Shown: positions 17,226 to 27,363, counted from the first letter of the stretch. The stretch: 64,000 nucleotides of DNA from Enterobacter asburiae (GCF_008080435.1 NZ_VRKN01000002.1:248001-312000); one strand, 5' to 3'. Notes: generated by a model from the sequence alone, not told the origin. Numbers and translations: made by a program.

Positions 17226-19862
17226 TTACTCGTCAGCGTCATCCGCCGCGTCATCGTCAGTATCGGCTTCCGGCGCGATATCATCATCGCCTTCCGCAAC
17301 GCTACCGTCGATGGAATCGAGCTCTTCGTCATCCACCGGCTCAGCAACACGCTGCAGACCCACCACGTTTTCATCTTCCGCTGTACGGATGAGAATTACG
17401 CCCTGGGTGTTACGCCCCACCACGCTGATCTCAGACACGCGGGTACGCACCAGCGTACCGGCATCGGTGATCATCATGATCTGGTCGGCATCGTCCACCT
17501 GCACCGCGCCCACAACGGAGCCGTTGCGCTCGGTCACTTTGATAGAGATAACGCCCTGCGTGCCGCGAGACTTGGTTGGATATTCCCCTTCCGCCGTACG
17601 TTTACCGTAACCATTCTGCGTCACGGTCAGGATAGCCCCTTCACCGCGCGGAATAATCAGAGAAACAACGCTGTCTTCGCCAGCCAGTTTGATACCGCGA
17701 ACGCCCGTAGCGGTACGACCCATCGCACGGACGGCGTTCTCTTTAAAGCGCACCACTTTACCGGCCGCAGAGAACAGCATCACTTCATCAGAACCGGAGG
17801 TCAGATCCACACCGATCAGCTCGTCGCCTTCGTTCAGGTTCACCGCAATGATCCCGGCGGAACGTGGGCGGCTGAACTCGGTCAGCGCGGTTTTCTTCAC
17901 GGTACCGCTGGCGGTCGCCATAAAGACGTTCACGCCCTCTTCGTACTCGCGTACTGGCAGGATGGCGGTGATACGTTCATTCGCTTCCAGCGGCAGCAGG
18001 TTAACGATAGGACGACCACGCGCACCACGGCTTGCTTCCGGCAGCTGATAGACTTTCATCCAGTACAGACGACCGCGGCTGGAGAAGCAGAGGATCGTGT
18101 CATGGGTGTTCGCCACCAGCAGGCGGTCAATAAAGTCTTCTTCTTTAATACGTGCTGCAGATTTGCCTTTACCGCCACGACGCTGTGCTTCGTAGTCGGT
18201 CAGCGGCTGATACTTCACATAGCCCTGGTGAGACAGGGTGACCACCACGTCTTCGCGGTTGATCAGATCTTCAATGTTGATATCAGAGCTGTTTGCGGTG
18301 ATTTCGGTACGACGTTCATCACCGAACTGATCGCGGACCAGTTCCAGCTCTTCACGAATGACTTCCATCAGACGATCGGCGCTACCGAGGATATGCAGCA
18401 GCTCAGCAATCTGTTCCAGCAGCTCTTTGTACTCGTCGAGCAGTTTTTCATGCTCAAGGCCGGTCAGTTTCTGCAGACGCAGATCCAGAATCGCCTGGGC
18501 CTGCTGTTCAGTCAGGTAGTACTGACCGTCACGCACGCCGAATTCAGGTTCCAGCCATTCAGGACGCGCTGCGTCATCGCCGGCACGCTCCAGCATCGCG
18601 GAGACGTTACCCAGATCCCACGGACGGGAAATCAGGGCGGCTTTCGCTTCCGCCGGGGTTGGCGCACGACGGATCAGTTCGATGATCGGGTCGATGTTGG
18701 CCAGCGCAACCGCCAGCGCTTCAAGGATGTGCGCACGGTCGCGCGCTTTGCGCAGTTCGAAGATGGTACGGCGGGTCACCACTTCACGGCGGTGACGCAC
18801 AAACGCGCTCAGGATCTCTTTCAGGTTCATGATCTTCGGTTGACCATGGTGCAGTGCAACCATGTTGATACCGAAGGAGACCTGAAGCTGAGTCTGGGAG
18901 TACAGGTTGTTCAGCACAACCTCACCCACCGCGTCGCGTTTGATCTCAATCACGATGCGCATACCGTCTTTGTCAGACTCGTCACGCAGCGCGCTGATAC
19001 CTTCAACACGTTTTTCTTTTACCAGCTCGGCGATTTTTTCAATCAGACGCGCTTTGTTCACCTGATACGGGATCTCGTGAACAATGATGGTTTCACGGCC
19101 GGTTTTGGCGTCCGCTTCCACTTCGGCGCGGGCACGGATGTAAATCTTGCCGCGACCGGTACGGTATGCTTCTTCGATACCACGTCGACCGTTGATGATC
19201 GCCGCCGTCGGGAAGTCCGGACCCGGGATGTGTTCCATCAGCCCTTCAATGCTGATGTCTTCATCGTCGATATAGGCCAGGCAGCCGTTGATCACCTCGG
19301 TGATATTGTGCGGCGGAATGTTGGTGGCCATACCGACCGCGATACCGGACGAACCGTTAACCAACAGGTTCGGGATCTTGGTTGGCATCACATCTGGGAT
19401 GCGCTCGGTGCCGTCGTAGTTATCGACGAAATCAACGGTCTCTTTTTCCAGGTCGGCCATCAGCTCATGAGCGATTTTCGACATACGGATTTCCGTATAA
19501 CGCATCGCCGCAGCGGAGTCGCCGTCGACTGAACCAAAGTTACCCTGACCATCTACCAGCATGTAACGCAAGGAGAATGGCTGCGCCATACGAACGATGG
19601 TGTCATAAACGGCGGTATCACCATGCGGGTGATATTTACCGATGACGTCACCGACGACGCGGGCAGATTTTTTATAGGCTTTATTCCAGTCATTGCCCAA
19701 TACGTTCATGGCGTATAGTACGCGACGGTGTACCGGCTTCAGGCCATCGCGGACATCCGGCAGCGCACGGCCAACAATGACCGACATCGCATAGTCCAGA
19801 TAGGAGCTCTTCAGCTCTTCCTCGATGTTAACCGGTGTAATTTCTCTCGCAAGGTCGCTCAT
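17226..19862 (-). CDS. gyrA: DNA gyrase subunit A
   Basis: GyrA is the breakage-reunion subunit of gyrase, which introduces negative supercoils and is the target of quinolones. The 878-aa protein has the catalytic tyrosine Y122 (AAMRYTEIR), a coiled-coil gate region, a C-terminal beta-pinwheel with the GyrA box QRRGGKG and a very acidic tail. In the quinolone-resistance region it reads [10 protein letters not shown], so residue 83 is threonine (codon ACC) and residue 87 is aspartate. E. coli and, as I recall, E. cloacae have serine 83; K. aerogenes and C. freundii naturally have threonine. The gene is divergent from ubiG and followed by a strong terminator. Confidence 0.98.
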   Translation of the reverse strand: MSDLAREITPVNIEEELKSSYLDYAMSVIVGRALPDVRDGLKPVHRRVLYAMNVLGNDWNKAYKKSARVVGDVIGKYHPHGDTAVYDTIVRMAQPFSLRYMLVDGQGNFGSVDGDSAAAMRYTEIRMSKIAHELMADLEKETVDFVDNYDGTERIPDVMPTKIPNLLVNGSSGIAVGMATNIPPHNITEVINGCLAYIDDEDISIEGLMEHIPGPDFPTAAIINGRRGIEEAYRTGRGKIYIRARAEVEADAKTGRETIIVHEIPYQVNKARLIEKIAELVKEKRVEGISALRDESDKDGMRIVIEIKRDAVGEVVLNNLYSQTQLQVSFGINMVALHHGQPKIMNLKEILSAFVRHRREVVTRRTIFELRKARDRAHILEALAVALANIDPIIELIRRAPTPAEAKAALISRPWDLGNVSAMLERAGDDAARPEWLEPEFGVRDGQYYLTEQQAQAILDLRLQKLTGLEHEKLLDEYKELLEQIAELLHILGSADRLMEVIREELELVRDQFGDERRTEITANSSDINIEDLINREDVVVTLSHQGYVKYQPLTDYEAQRRGGKGKSAARIKEEDFIDRLLVANTHDTILCFSSRGRLYWMKVYQLPEASRGARGRPIVNLLPLEANERITAILPVREYEEGVNVFMATASGTVKKTALTEFSRPRSAGIIAVNLNEGDELIGVDLTSGSDEVMLFSAAGKVVRFKENAVRAMGRTATGVRGIKLAGEDSVVSLIIPRGEGAILTVTQNGYGKRTAEGEYPTKSRGTQGVISIKVTERNGSVVGAVQVDDADQIMMITDAGTLVRTRVSEISVVGRNTQGVILIRTAEDENVVGLQRVAEPVDDEELDSIDGSVAEGDDDIAPEADTDDDAADDADE

Positions 19863-20008
19863 CTAACCGCTATCCCTCTACTGTATCCCGGATTCAAAGG
19901 TCGCAAATTATAACACAGCCGAGGTGATTGAGGTAAACCTATACGCTTTATTCACGGGGATTGCCTGATATACTCCTTTGTCTTGCTAAATAAGGAGTAA
20001 AAGCGCCC

Positions 20009-20737
20009 ATGAATGCCGAAAAATCCCCGGTGGCTCACAACGTTGACCACGAAGAGATTGCCAAATTTGAAGCGGTGGCGTCCCGCTGGTGGGATCTCGA
20101 AGGTGAGTTCAAACCGCTGCATCGCATTAACCCGCTGCGTCTGGGCTATATCGCGGAGCGTTCCGGCGGTCTGTTCGGTAAGAAAGTGCTCGACGTCGGC
20201 TGCGGCGGCGGCATCCTGGCTGAGAGCATGGCGCGCGAAGGGGCGAATGTCACTGGCCTGGATATGGGCTTTGAACCGCTGCAGGTTGCCCGCCTTCACG
20301 CGCTGGAGTCCGGTATACAGGTGGAATACGTGCAGGAAACCGTGGAAGAGCACGCGGCAAAACACGCCCATCAGTACGATGTGGTGACCTGCATGGAGAT
20401 GCTGGAGCACGTTCCCGATCCGCAGTCGGTGGTGCACGCCTGTGCAAAACTGGTGAAACCGGGCGGCCAGGTCTTCTTCTCAACCATCAACCGTAATGGT
20501 AAAGCCTGGCTGATGGCCGTCGTTGGCGCAGAATATGTCCTGCGCATGGTGCCGAAAGGGACACATGACGTGAAGAAATTCATCAAGCCTGCGGAATTGT
20601 TAAGCTGGGTTGACGAGACGTGGCTCAAGGAGCAACACATCACCGGCCTGCACTACAATCCGCTGACCGATAAATTCAAACTCGCGCCGGGTGTGGATGT
20701 TAACTATATGTTGCACACAACCGCCAAAAACGACTAA
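20009..20737 (+). CDS. ubiG: Ubiquinone biosynthesis O-methyltransferase UbiG
   Basis: UbiG performs both O-methylation steps of ubiquinone synthesis using S-adenosylmethionine. The 242-aa protein has the class I methyltransferase motif [16 protein letters not shown], the acidic residue after the second strand ([10 protein letters not shown]) and motif [14 protein letters not shown]. An AAGGAG ribosome-binding site precedes ATG 20009. The gene is divergent from gyrA as in E. coli, with about 146 bp between the two starts that must hold both promoters. Confidence 0.96.
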   Translation: MNAEKSPVAHNVDHEEIAKFEAVASRWWDLEGEFKPLHRINPLRLGYIAERSGGLFGKKVLDVGCGGGILAESMAREGANVTGLDMGFEPLQVARLHALESGIQVEYVQETVEEHAAKHAHQYDVVTCMEMLEHVPDPQSVVHACAKLVKPGGQVFFSTINRNGKAWLMAVVGAEYVLRMVPKGTHDVKKFIKPAELLSWVDETWLKEQHITGLHYNPLTDKFKLAPGVDVNYMLHTTAKND

Positions 20738-20929
20738 CGTCATTCGTTATTCTTATAAAGATTGCGCGACATCATGTTGCGCAATTCTGACCTCCCGTTG
20801 AAGAAATCAGCACTCGATCAAATTTTGAATTTTTTTTCTTAATTATTGACATGTCTTCCAGGCCTTACGGTACGAGGACTTAGCCTTTTTTACCCTTTCA
20901 CAACCTCAATTTAACGTCAAAATCAACCC
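20738..20929. other. Intergenic region after ubiG with an inverted repeat
   Basis: This AT-rich stretch separates ubiG from the nrdA promoter. It holds an 11-bp inverted repeat at 20761-20785 (ATTGCGCGACA-TCA-TGTTGCGCAAT, with one wobble pair) that lacks a T-run, so it is not a standard intrinsic terminator but may cap the 3' end of ubiG mRNA. A TTGACA at 20846 has no good -10 partner. No gene is visible. Confidence 0.5.
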
Positions 20930-21044
20930 TTGTGCTGAAAAGATTCGATACTAGAATACTCACCATATAGCGTTTTTCTTATCGCAAACCCCCTATATGT
21001 AGTATTTATCCACAGAGTTAGTCACAAGACGGATCTGTGGATAA
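20930..21044 (+). promoter_or_regulatory. nrdA promoter with NrdR boxes and two DnaA boxes
   Basis: A candidate promoter is TTGTGC (20930-20935) and TAGAAT (20952-20957), 16 bp apart. Two NrdR-like boxes follow with cores at about 20963-20972 (CCATATAGCG) and 20993-21002 (CTATATGTAG), 30 bp or about three helical turns apart, placed over and just after the start site as expected for repression. Two perfect DnaA boxes face each other: TTATCCACA at 21006-21014 and its complement TGTGGATAA at 21036-21044. In E. coli the nrdAB promoter is likewise controlled by NrdR and DnaA, linking dNTP supply to replication. Confidence 0.75.
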
Positions 21045-21084
21045 GCGGGGGATATTTTTTATTTCACGGACAGGTAAAACCCAC

Positions 21085-23370
21085 ATGAATCAGAGTCTGC
21101 TGGTGACAAAGCGCGACGGAACTACCGAGCGTATCAATCTGGACAAAATCCATCGAGTTCTCGACTGGGCAGCAGAAGGACTGAACAACGTATCTATCTC
21201 CCAGGTTGAACTGCGTTCCCACATTCAGTTCTACGACGGCATCAAAACGTCTGATATCCACGAAACAATCATTAAAGCAGCGGCAGACCTCATCTCCCGC
21301 GAAGCACCGGATTATCAGTACCTCGCTGCACGCCTGGCGATTTTCCACCTGCGTAAAAAAGCCTACGGCCAGTTTGAGCCGCCGAAGCTTTACGATCACG
21401 TGGTGAAAATGGTTGAGCTGGGCAAATACGACACGCATCTGCTGGAAGACTATACGGAAGAAGAGTTCGAGCAGATGAACGGGTTTATCGATCACTGGCG
21501 CGACATGAACTTCTCCTACGCGGCGGTGAAGCAGCTCGAAGGCAAATACCTGGTTCAGAACCGTGTAACCGGTGAGATCTACGAAAGCGCCCAGTTCCTC
21601 TATATTCTGGTGGCCGCCTGCCTGTTCTCTAACTACCCGCGTGACACCCGTCTGGAATACGTGAAGCGTTTCTACGATGCGGTATCCACGTTCAAGATTT
21701 CTCTGCCGACGCCAATCATGTCTGGCGTGCGTACCCCAACCCGTCAGTTCAGCTCCTGCGTACTGATCGAGTGTGGTGACAGCCTGGATTCCATCAACGC
21801 CACCTCCAGCGCCATCGTGAAATACGTCTCCCAGCGTGCCGGTATCGGCATCAACGCCGGTCGCATCCGTGCGCTGGGCAGCCCGATTCGCGGCGGTGAA
21901 GCGTTCCACACCGGCTGTATCCCGTTCTATAAACACTTCCAGACGGCGGTCAAGTCCTGCTCTCAGGGCGGCGTGCGCGGCGGTGCTGCGACCCTGTTCT
22001 ACCCGATGTGGCACCTGGAAGTGGAAAGCCTGCTGGTCCTGAAAAACAACCGCGGCGTGGAAGGCAACCGCGTGCGTCACATGGACTATGGCGTGCAGAT
22101 CAACAAGCTGATGTACACCCGTCTGCTGAAAGGCGAAGACATCACGCTGTTCAGCCCGTCCGACGTTCCGGGCCTGTATGACGCGTTCTTTGCCGATCAG
22201 GACGAGTTCGAGCGTCTGTACACCAAATATGAAAAAGACGACAGCATCCGTAAGCAGCGCGTGAAGGCGGTAGACTTGTTCTCTCTGATGATGCAGGAAC
22301 GTGCCTCTACTGGTCGTATCTACATCCAGAACGTGGACCACTGCAACACCCACAGCCCGTTTGACCCGGTCGTCGCCCCAGTGCGCCAGTCTAACCTGTG
22401 TCTTGAGATCGCCCTGCCGACCAAACCGCTGGAAGACGTGAACGACGAAAACGGCGAAATCGCGCTGTGTACGCTTTCCGCGTTCAACCTGGGCGCGATT
22501 AAGAGCCTGGACGAGCTGGAAGAGCTGGCCGTGCTGGCCGTACGCGCACTCGACGCCCTGCTGGACTACCAGGATTACCCAATCCCGGCGGCCAAACGCG
22601 GTGCAATGGGCCGCCGTACCCTGGGTATCGGCGTGATCAACTTCGCCTACTGGCTGGCGAAAAACGGCAAGCGCTACTCTGACGGCAGCGCCAACAACCT
22701 GACGCACCAGACGTTCGAAGCCATTCAGTACTACCTGATGAAAGCCTCTAACGAGCTGGCGAAAGAGCAAGGCGCATGCCCGTGGTTCAACGAAACCACC
22801 TACGCGAAAGGCATTCTGCCAATCGATACCTACAAGAAAGACCTGGATGCGATCGTCAGCGAGCCGCTGCATCTCGACTGGGAAGGCCTGCGCGAGTCCA
22901 TTAAGACTCACGGTCTGCGTAACTCCACGCTCTCTGCCCTGATGCCGTCCGAGACCTCTTCGCAGATCTCTAACGCCACCAACGGTATTGAACCGCCGCG
23001 CGGCCACGTCAGCATCAAAGCGTCGAAAGACGGCGTGCTGCGTCAGGTGGTACCGGATTACGAGACGCTGGGTAATAACTACGAGCTGCTGTGGGAAATG
23101 CCAAACAACGACGGCTACCTGCAGCTGGTGGGTATCATGCAGAAGTTTATCGACCAGTCGATCTCTGCCAATACCAACTATGACCCGACGCGCTTCCCGT
23201 CAGGTAAGGTACCGATGCAGCAGCTGCTGAAAGACCTGCTCACCGCCTACAAATTTGGCGTGAAAACGCTGTACTATCACAACACCCGTGACGGTGCGGA
23301 AGACGCGCAGGACGACCTGGTACCGTCAATTCAGGACGATGGCTGCGAAAGCGGCGCATGTAAGATCTAA
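21085..23370 (+). CDS. nrdA: Class Ia ribonucleotide reductase, alpha subunit NrdA
   Basis: NrdA is the catalytic subunit that reduces ribonucleoside diphosphates to deoxy forms under aerobic conditions. Starting at ATG 21085 (MNQSLLVTKRDG) the protein is 761 aa, the E. coli length. It has the N-terminal ATP-cone with the allosteric activity site, redox cysteines C225 (FSSCVLI) and C462 (IALCTLSAFN), the thiyl-radical cysteine C439 (SNLCLEIALP) and the C-terminal swinging-arm pair C754/C759 in CESGACKI. All essential residues are present. A longer in-frame start at 21037 would overlap the DnaA box region and is unlikely. nrdB follows after 81 bp that hold a REP element. Confidence 0.98.
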   Translation: MNQSLLVTKRDGTTERINLDKIHRVLDWAAEGLNNVSISQVELRSHIQFYDGIKTSDIHETIIKAAADLISREAPDYQYLAARLAIFHLRKKAYGQFEPPKLYDHVVKMVELGKYDTHLLEDYTEEEFEQMNGFIDHWRDMNFSYAAVKQLEGKYLVQNRVTGEIYESAQFLYILVAACLFSNYPRDTRLEYVKRFYDAVSTFKISLPTPIMSGVRTPTRQFSSCVLIECGDSLDSINATSSAIVKYVSQRAGIGINAGRIRALGSPIRGGEAFHTGCIPFYKHFQTAVKSCSQGGVRGGAATLFYPMWHLEVESLLVLKNNRGVEGNRVRHMDYGVQINKLMYTRLLKGEDITLFSPSDVPGLYDAFFADQDEFERLYTKYEKDDSIRKQRVKAVDLFSLMMQERASTGRIYIQNVDHCNTHSPFDPVVAPVRQSNLCLEIALPTKPLEDVNDENGEIALCTLSAFNLGAIKSLDELEELAVLAVRALDALLDYQDYPIPAAKRGAMGRRTLGIGVINFAYWLAKNGKRYSDGSANNLTHQTFEAIQYYLMKASNELAKEQGACPWFNETTYAKGILPIDTYKKDLDAIVSEPLHLDWEGLRESIKTHGLRNSTLSALMPSETSSQISNATNGIEPPRGHVSIKASKDGVLRQVVPDYETLGNNYELLWEMPNNDGYLQLVGIMQKFIDQSISANTNYDPTRFPSGKVPMQQLLKDLLTAYKFGVKTLYYHNTRDGAEDAQDDLVPSIQDDGCESGACKI

Positions 23371-23377
23371 TGTAAAT

Positions 23378-23407
23378 GCCGGGTGGCGCTACGCTTACCC
23401 GGCCTAC
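23378..23407 (+). repeat. REP element between nrdA and nrdB
   Basis: GCCGGGTGGCGCTACGCTTACCCGGCCTAC is a typical enterobacterial REP palindrome. It fills much of the 81-bp spacer within the nrdAB operon. Related elements lie at 24904, 43603, 46787 and 63151. Confidence 0.85.
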
Positions 23408-23451
23408 GATTTTGTTTGCCCGACTGACAAAATCTCTCACAGGACACACTC

Positions 23452-24582
23452 ATGGCATATACCACCTTTTCACAGACGAAAAACGACCAGCTCAAAGAGC
23501 CGATGTTCTTCGGCCAGCCGGTCAACGTGGCACGCTACGATCAGCAAAAATATGACATCTTCGAAAAGCTGATTGAAAAGCAACTCTCCTTCTTCTGGCG
23601 CCCGGAAGAAGTGGACGTCTCCCGCGACCGTATTGATTACCAGTCGCTGCCGGATCACGAAAAACATATCTTCATCAGCAACCTGAAGTACCAGACGCTG
23701 CTGGACTCCATTCAGGGCCGTAGCCCGAACGTGGCGCTGCTGCCGCTAATCTCCATTCCAGAGCTGGAAACCTGGGTGGAAACCTGGGCATTCTCCGAGA
23801 CGATCCACTCTCGCTCTTACACTCACATCATCCGCAACATCGTGAACGAGCCGGCGGTGGTATTTGACGATATCGTCACCAACGAGCAGATCCAGAAGCG
23901 CGCGGAAGGCATTGCCCATTACTACGACGAGCTGATCCAGATGACCAGCTACTGGCATCTGCTGGGCGAAGGCACCCACAACGTGAACGGTAAAACCATT
24001 ACCGTGAACCTGCGCGCGCTGAAAAAGCAGCTGTACCTGTGCCTGATGAGCGTTAACGCGCTGGAAGCGATCCGCTTCTACGTGAGCTTTGCCTGTTCCT
24101 TTGCCTTCGCCGAACGCAAGCTGATGGAAGGTAACGCCAAAATCATCCGTCTGATTGCCCGTGATGAAGCCCTGCACCTGACCGGTACCCAGCACATGCT
24201 GAACCTGCTGCGCAGCGGTACGGACGATCCGGAGATGGCGGAAATCGCCGAAGAGTGCAAGCAGGAGTGCTACGACCTGTTCGTGCTGGCGGCTCAGCAG
24301 GAGAAAGAGTGGGCAGACTACCTGTTCCGCGATGGCTCCATGATTGGCCTGAACAAAGACATCCTGTGCCAGTACGTTGAGTACATCACCAACATCCGCA
24401 TGCAGGCTGTCGGTCTCGATCTGCCGTTCCAGACGCGCTCTAACCCCATCCCATGGATCAACACCTGGCTGGTGTCCGATAACGTGCAGGTCGCGCCGCA
24501 GGAAGTGGAAGTGAGCTCTTATCTGGTCGGTCAGATTGATTCTGAAGTCAACACCGACGACCTGAGCAACTTCCAGCTCTGA
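23452..24582 (+). CDS. nrdB: Class Ia ribonucleotide reductase, beta subunit NrdB
   Basis: NrdB holds the diiron-tyrosyl radical cofactor that starts catalysis in NrdA. The 376-aa protein contains the iron ligands D85 (TLLDSIQG), E116 and H119 and the radical tyrosine Y123 (numbered with Met1) in [14 protein letters not shown], and later ligands in the helix [14 protein letters not shown]. The C-terminal tail [10 protein letters not shown] is the segment that docks on NrdA. The stop codon overlaps the start of yfaE by one base. Confidence 0.98.
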   Translation: MAYTTFSQTKNDQLKEPMFFGQPVNVARYDQQKYDIFEKLIEKQLSFFWRPEEVDVSRDRIDYQSLPDHEKHIFISNLKYQTLLDSIQGRSPNVALLPLISIPELETWVETWAFSETIHSRSYTHIIRNIVNEPAVVFDDIVTNEQIQKRAEGIAHYYDELIQMTSYWHLLGEGTHNVNGKTITVNLRALKKQLYLCLMSVNALEAIRFYVSFACSFAFAERKLMEGNAKIIRLIARDEALHLTGTQHMLNLLRSGTDDPEMAEIAEECKQECYDLFVLAAQQEKEWADYLFRDGSMIGLNKDILCQYVEYITNIRMQAVGLDLPFQTRSNPIPWINTWLVSDNVQVAPQEVEVSSYLVGQIDSEVNTDDLSNFQL

Positions 24583-24836
24583 TGTCACGCGTCACGTTAA
24601 GTCTTTCCGGCACTGAGGTACTGTGTCGGGAGGAGCACCCTTCTCTGCTGGTGGCGCTTGAGGCGCATCAGGTAGAAGTAGAGTACCAGTGTCGTTCCGG
24701 CTACTGCGGCTCCTGCCGCTGCCGCCTGGTCGCCGGCCAGGTGGACTGGCTGACCGAACCGCTGGCCTTTATCAACGAAGGGGAAATTTTGCCCTGCTGC
24801 TGCCGGGCAAAAGGCGATATAGAGATCGAGATGTGA
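24582..24836 (+). CDS. yfaE: [2Fe-2S] ferredoxin-like protein YfaE
   Basis: YfaE supplies electrons to assemble and maintain the NrdB diferric-tyrosyl cofactor. The 84-aa protein has the plant-type ferredoxin cluster motif CRSGYCGSCRC (C-x4-C-x2-C) with a fourth cysteine in the ILPCCC segment near the C-terminus. Its ATG shares one base with the nrdB TGA (TGATG), so the genes are translationally coupled, which fits its role in NrdB maintenance. In E. coli inaA follows in this neighbourhood; here the gene faces glpQ across two repeat elements. Confidence 0.95.
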   Translation: MSRVTLSLSGTEVLCREEHPSLLVALEAHQVEVEYQCRSGYCGSCRCRLVAGQVDWLTEPLAFINEGEILPCCCRAKGDIEIEM

Positions 24837-24846
24837 TGTTGTCCTT

Positions 24847-24889
24847 ATCCCCTCTCCCGTGGGAGAGGGTTAGGGTGAGGGCATCAGGC
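24847..24889 (+). repeat. Palindromic CCCTCTCCC/GGGAGAGGG repeat, copy 3
   Basis: CCCCTCTCCCGTGGGAGAGGG followed by TTAGGGTGAGGGCATCAGGCC closely matches the copy at 4251-4292. It lies right after yfaE and just before a REP element, between converging genes. Confidence 0.8.
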
Positions 24890-24903
24890 CGCAGAGCCTG
24901 TTT

Positions 24904-24935
24904 GTCGGGTGGCGGCTTCGCCTTACCCGACCTAC
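24904..24935 (+). repeat. REP element between yfaE and glpQ
   Basis: GTCGGGTGGCGGCTTCGCCTTACCCGACCTAC is a REP palindrome with a strong stem. It lies 5 bp beyond the glpQ stop codon and probably protects or ends the convergent transcripts. Confidence 0.85.
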
Positions 24936-24940
24936 AAAAC

Positions 24941-25999
24941 CTACTTCCGATGAATGAATTCGACTGCTTTATCCGGGAAATCCGTAAACAGTCCGTCCAC
25001 GCCCGCCTGGTTATACAACACCTCATAAAGCTGATTCACGTCCGTGGCATACGGCGGCAGCTGATCTGCACGCACCGTGTACGGATGGACCTGCATCTTA
25101 CTGGCGTGCGCCTCTTTCACCATGGCGGTTAACTTCACGTGGCCCGGCGTTGAACCTTCCGCCACCAGCATATGATAATCCGGCCCGATACCGTCGGCGT
25201 ACTGTGCAATCTGCTTCATTGCACCCGGCTTAAACATCCAGTCGTAGTTATAGTTAACCCACTTCCCGTCCGACTGCTTCTCCTGGGTTTCATTCCAGTC
25301 GGTATAGGCAATCAGCTGTACCAGATTGAGATCCATCCCCATCTTCGGCTCCAGCTCGGTTTTGATGCGTTTCAGTTCAGCCGCATCAAAACACTGCAGG
25401 TAAACCTTATCCTTCTTGCTGGTGTAGCCGTACTGCTTCAGCACCTCCAGCGTTTTCGCGGCAATGTCTTTCCCTTCCTGGTGGTGGAACCATGGCGCTT
25501 TGATTTCCGGGTAGATACCGATATTTTTACCGGTTGAGTGGTTCAGCCCCTGAACAAACTCAATCTCCTCTTCGAAGGTATGAATACGGAAGTCAGACTT
25601 GCCCATCGGGAAACGTCCCGGATAGACCTGCACCTTCTTGCCGTTTTCAATCTCGAAGCCTTCGGTAAACTTCAACGAACGGATCTCCGCCAGCGTGAAG
25701 TCGATGGCGTAGAAACGGCCATCTTTACGGGCACGGTCCGGGAAACGCTCCGCCACGTCCGTCACGCGGTCCAGATAGTGGTCATGCAGGACGACCAGCT
25801 GGTCGTCCTTCGTCATCACCAGATCCTGCTCCAGATAATCCGCGCCCTGGGCATAGGCCATCGCTTTTGCCGGCAGCGTATGCTCCGGCAGATAGCCGCT
25901 GGCGCCACGGTGGGCGATGACGATTTGATCTGCCGCCAGCGCGGACCCTGTCATCAGACCCGCCAGCAACAGGCCGGTTGTTACGTAAGATAATTTCAT
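24941..25999 (-). CDS. glpQ: Periplasmic glycerophosphodiester phosphodiesterase GlpQ
   Basis: GlpQ hydrolyses glycerophosphodiesters in the periplasm to glycerol-3-phosphate, which GlpT then imports. The 352-aa precursor has a signal peptide (cleavage after SALA, around residue 22). It shows the GDPD-family motif IAHRGASGYLPEHTL with the catalytic histidine, the downstream EQDLVMTKDDQLVVLHDHYLD block with the second histidine and the metal-binding GIYPEIKAPWFH. E. coli GlpQ is 358 aa. It follows glpT by 11 bp on the same strand, so they form the glpTQ operon. Confidence 0.96.
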   Translation of the reverse strand: MKLSYVTTGLLLAGLMTGSALAADQIVIAHRGASGYLPEHTLPAKAMAYAQGADYLEQDLVMTKDDQLVVLHDHYLDRVTDVAERFPDRARKDGRFYAIDFTLAEIRSLKFTEGFEIENGKKVQVYPGRFPMGKSDFRIHTFEEEIEFVQGLNHSTGKNIGIYPEIKAPWFHHQEGKDIAAKTLEVLKQYGYTSKKDKVYLQCFDAAELKRIKTELEPKMGMDLNLVQLIAYTDWNETQEKQSDGKWVNYNYDWMFKPGAMKQIAQYADGIGPDYHMLVAEGSTPGHVKLTAMVKEAHASKMQVHPYTVRADQLPPYATDVNQLYEVLYNQAGVDGLFTDFPDKAVEFIHRK

Positions 26000-26010
26000 G
26001 GCATTGCTCC

Positions 26011-27363
26011 TTATTGACGACGCGCCAGTACTTCCGCGTGGTGACGTTTTTCACCGATCATCACAACAATCAGCAACAGTACCGCCAGCACGCTACCGCC
26101 AATCATCACCATAAAGCCGCCGTCCCAGCCGAAGAAGTCAACGGTGTAGCCCACGATGGCACTCGCCGCGACCGAACCGCCCAGGTAGCCGAACAGACCG
26201 GTAAAGCCTGCCGCCGTACCTGCCGCTTTTTTCGGTGCCAGCTCCAGGGCATGCAGACCGATCAGCATAACCGGACCATAAATCAGGAAGCCGATGACGA
26301 TCATGCAGGCCATGTCTACTGATGGGTTGCCCGGCGGGTTGAGCCAGTACACCACGGTAGCGATGGTCACCAGGGTCATAAAGAAGACGCCCGTCGCACC
26401 GCGGTTACCTTTAAACACCTTGTCCGACATCCAGCCGCAAAGCAGCGTGCCCGGGATCCCGGCGTATTCATACAGGAAATATGCCCAGGACGATTTATCC
26501 AGCGCGAAGTGCTTCACCTCTTTCAGGTAGGTTGGCGACCAGTCGAGGATGCCGTAGCGCAGCAGATAAACGAACACGTTCGCCACTGCGATGTACCACA
26601 GCAGCTTGTTCGGCAGCACGTACTTCATGAAGATCTGTTTTGCGGTCAGTTCTTCTTCATGCTCCTTGCTGTAATCATCCGGATAGTCGTTTTTGTACTC
26701 TTCAATCGGCGGCAGGCCGCAGGACTGAGGCGTATCACGCATCAGCGCAAAAGCGAAAATCGCCACGACGATGGCGCCAAAGGCGGGCATATAGAGCGCA
26801 GCGTGCCAGTCGTTGAACCAGGCCATCCCCAGCAGGAACAGCAGCGGCGGAAGCCCGCCCCCCACGTTATGCGCACAGTTCCACACCGACACAATCCCGC
26901 CACGTTCCTTCTGCGACCACCAGTGCACCATGGTACGTCCGCACGGCGGCCACCCCATCCCCTGGAACCAGCCACAGAGGAACAGCAGGACGAACATGAC
27001 GGCAATGCTGGAGGTTGCCCACGGCACAAAACCCATGAACAGCATGACCGCGGCCGCCAGGATCAGGCCGGCGGGCAGGAACACGCGCGGATTCGAGCGA
27101 TCCGACACCGACCCCATGATGAACTTAGAAAAACCGTAGGCGATGGAGATCCCCGACAGCGCGAACCCCAGATCGCCGCGGGAGAAGCCCTGCGCCACCA
27201 GATACGGCATGGCGAGCGCGAAGTTTTTACGTACAAGGTAGTACGCCGCGTACCCGAAGAAGATCCCCAGGAAAATTTGCCAGCGCAGACGGCGGTATAG
27301 CGGATCAATTTCTGCCTCTGGCAGACGCGCCCGATGCGGCGCAGGTTTGAAGATACTGAGCAT
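26011..27363 (-). CDS. glpT: Glycerol-3-phosphate:phosphate antiporter GlpT
   Basis: GlpT is a major-facilitator antiporter in the inner membrane that takes up glycerol-3-phosphate in exchange for phosphate; it is also the route for fosfomycin entry. The 450-aa protein has 12 hydrophobic helices and the OPA-family signature [20 protein letters not shown] in the first half. A GGAGG ribosome-binding site precedes ATG 27363. It appears intact, so fosfomycin uptake through GlpT is expected. It is divergent from glpA, sharing a control region. Confidence 0.97.
   Translation of the reverse strand: MLSIFKPAPHRARLPEAEIDPLYRRLRWQIFLGIFFGYAAYYLVRKNFALAMPYLVAQGFSRGDLGFALSGISIAYGFSKFIMGSVSDRSNPRVFLPAGLILAAAVMLFMGFVPWATSSIAVMFVLLFLCGWFQGMGWPPCGRTMVHWWSQKERGGIVSVWNCAHNVGGGLPPLLFLLGMAWFNDWHAALYMPAFGAIVVAIFAFALMRDTPQSCGLPPIEEYKNDYPDDYSKEHEEELTAKQIFMKYVLPNKLLWYIAVANVFVYLLRYGILDWSPTYLKEVKHFALDKSSWAYFLYEYAGIPGTLLCGWMSDKVFKGNRGATGVFFMTLVTIATVVYWLNPPGNPSVDMACMIVIGFLIYGPVMLIGLHALELAPKKAAGTAAGFTGLFGYLGGSVAASAIVGYTVDFFGWDGGFMVMIGGSVLAVLLLIVVMIGEKRHHAEVLARRQ

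Noticed and set aside
17175..19532. 785-codon plus-strand ORF opposite gyrA
   Set aside because: Very long but only a shadow frame: gyrA on the minus strand has all known catalytic residues, and the opposite frame has no recognisable domains.
20846..20876. TTGACA as a possible main nrdA promoter -35
   Set aside because: No good -10 hexamer lies at 16-18 bp, while TTGTGC/TAGAAT at 20930-20957 fits better with the NrdR boxes.
21064..23007. 647-codon minus-strand ORF opposite nrdA
   Set aside because: It is an antisense shadow created by biased codon use in a highly expressed gene, with no family resemblance.
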